A stretch of DNA of 64,000 nt from CBDDBX01 sp965225955 (GTDB taxonomy: Bacteria > Acidobacteriota > Aminicenantia > UBA2199). This document shows positions 63,222 through 64,000 of this stretch, one piece after another; position 1 is the stretch's first letter, and each line of letters begins with the position of its first letter. The position numbers and the translations under genes were made by a program. The notes under the pieces are model-generated. The model was not told the origin of the DNA. It searched no databases and saw only the letters and a program-made list of their open reading frames with translations. Where the stretch lies: positions 51,648-115,647 of the forward strand of contig CBDDBX010000038.1 of NCBI GenBank assembly GCA_965225955.1, written 5' to 3'.

Positions 63222-63248
63222 AAATAACCGGGAATCTCCCGGTTATTT
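63222..63248 (+). terminator. Terminator after hydG
   Basis: A 12-bp perfect stem aaataaccggga / tcccggttattt with loop atc, followed by actttca. It ends 15 bases after the hydG stop begins downstream. Confidence 0.75.
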
Positions 63249-63283
63249 ACTTTCAACAAAGCTTTTAATATGTATAATAGAAG

Positions 63284-64000
63284 ATGAGTTATCTATACCT
63301 TCTACTTTCTCTTATCTCTTCACTACTTATAGCTGTTATCCTTAAACAGGGTAGTAAAGTAAAAGGAGAGGGCAGCGTAATAATTGCTTCAAATTATATA
63401 GTTGCAGGTTTAACTGCATTGATTCTCACGGATTTCGGGAAACTACCTCCAGCTGTACTCTATATGGGGATTTTTACAGGAGGACTTTTTTTTGCAGGTT
63501 TTCTTGTATTTAATCATGCAATAGATAAATGTGGAATGACCAGTGCAGTAACAGCTGGTCGTATATCTCTGGCTGTACCAACTTCGGTTGCTATTATCTT
63601 TTTAAATGAGAAAGCAGATATCTTCAGTTATACCGCTCTGGCTGGAATAGCTCTGGTTATTCTGCTGTGGGAGAAGAAAATATCAGCCTTTGCTCCTTCA
63701 CTGCTTATGCTTTTTCTTATTTTTGGTTTCAATGATACTGCAATGAAGCTTTTTAAATACTTTTTTGGAGCTGTGGATGAATCTATGTTTCTGGGGATTA
63801 TCTTCTGCTCCTCAATAGTCTGGAGCTGGCTTTATATTCTGATAAGAAAAACTGAAGTTAACAGAAGGGATGTGAAAACCGGACTCATTATGGGGATTCC
63901 AAACTTTTTTTCCTCATTTTTTGTACTTAAAGCTCTTGAAACAATTCCTGCCTACGTAGTATTTCCAACTATAAATGTAGGGGTAATAATTGCTTCGGCA
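63284..64000 (+). CDS. DMT/EamA-like transporter, cut by the window end
   Basis: 239 codons are present with no stop before the window end. The product is very hydrophobic, with about seven to eight membrane segments starting 'MSYLYLLLSLISSLLIAVILKQG' (1-20 and on). The internal 'LAVPTSVAIIFLNEKADIFSYTALAGIALVIL' segment resembles the EamA-type drug/metabolite transporter repeat ending. Substrate unknown. TATAAT (63273-63278) ends 5 bases before the ATG and no Shine-Dalgarno is seen, so the transcript may be leaderless. Confidence 0.7.
   Translation, partial: MSYLYLLLSLISSLLIAVILKQGSKVKGEGSVIIASNYIVAGLTALILTDFGKLPPAVLYMGIFTGGLFFAGFLVFNHAIDKCGMTSAVTAGRISLAVPTSVAIIFLNEKADIFSYTALAGIALVILLWEKKISAFAPSLLMLFLIFGFNDTAMKLFKYFFGAVDESMFLGIIFCSSIVWSWLYILIRKTEVNRRDVKTGLIMGIPNFFSSFFVLKALETIPAYVVFPTINVGVIIASA

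Noticed and set aside
1..64000. CRISPR array, tRNA, rRNA or integrase
   Set aside because: No direct-repeat array, no cloverleaf or CCA end, and no recombinase motifs were seen.

Overview
The window comes from an AT-rich, Gram-negative and probably anaerobic, fermentative bacterium. Supporting genes are a FadL/OmpP1-type outer-membrane protein, lipoproteins, the [FeFe]-hydrogenase maturase HydG, tryptophanase, bacteriohemerythrin, many Fe-S proteins, a fused PyrB-PyrI aspartate carbamoyltransferase and a ParE/ParC pair of the type seen in Bacteroidetes, Spirochaetes and relatives. I cannot assign a phylum with confidence. There is no rRNA, tRNA, CRISPR array, integrase or plasmid replication gene.

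Region by region: 0.3-5.4 kb holds an iron alcohol dehydrogenase with a TetR regulator and a promoter with two matching operators, a frameshifted exported beta-propeller protein, a Fur-family repressor, an AIM24 protein and a bacteriohemerythrin. At 5.5-6.8 kb an mscS gene is bracketed by two copies of a ~157-bp MITE-like repeat with 23-bp perfect terminal inverted repeats. At 6.8-29.4 kb lies the most striking part, 17 tightly packed minus-strand genes. They encode four PQQ-type and one NHL-type beta-propeller, a DUF116-polyprenyl synthase fusion, a squalene-hopene-cyclase-like protein with an intact DxDD motif, a second alpha-toroid protein, a radical SAM enzyme, a NuoE-NuoF-ferredoxin fusion, a GltD-like Fe-S flavoprotein without the second Rossmann domain, a NapH-like membrane ferredoxin, a Tat-exported NapG-like ferredoxin, a tiny Tat-exported cysteine protein and a MacB-like ABC exporter. 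I do not recognise this as a described pathway. It looks like an isoprenoid-making and electron-transfer system spanning the inner membrane.

29.8-31.2 kb carries an intact rloA-type ATPase followed by a stump of rloB, i.e. a decayed RloAB defence-type module. 31.2-35.2 kb encodes a hybrid histidine kinase, a receiver-HDOD protein and a receiver-coiled-coil protein with overlapping or near-adjacent ends. 35.2-41.3 kb has FadL/OmpP1, parC and parE. At 41.5-41.87 kb there are a REPIN-like palindrome pair, a structured element and a 21-codon ORF with a strong Shine-Dalgarno whose stop overlaps the aspartokinase start. 41.9-46.5 kb is an operon (aspartokinase, DUF39, UPF0280, reductive-dehalogenase-like Fe-S protein) that fits the alternative homocysteine route from aspartate semialdehyde. 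46.7-63.2 kb is mostly housekeeping: pyrBI, slyD, tnaA, yhbY, arfB, an RlmI-like methyltransferase, trmB, ycgN, a PDZ protein, a PAS-GGDEF cyclase, patB, pyrE, comF, pgsA, a deoxyhypusine-synthase-like protein, AMMECR1, yjbQ and hydG. The window ends inside a DMT-type transporter gene.

Two genes (2446-3499 and hydG) are interrupted by single-base frameshifts at homopolymers. These could be sequence errors. All positions, motifs and repeats were read by eye; no database search was run.
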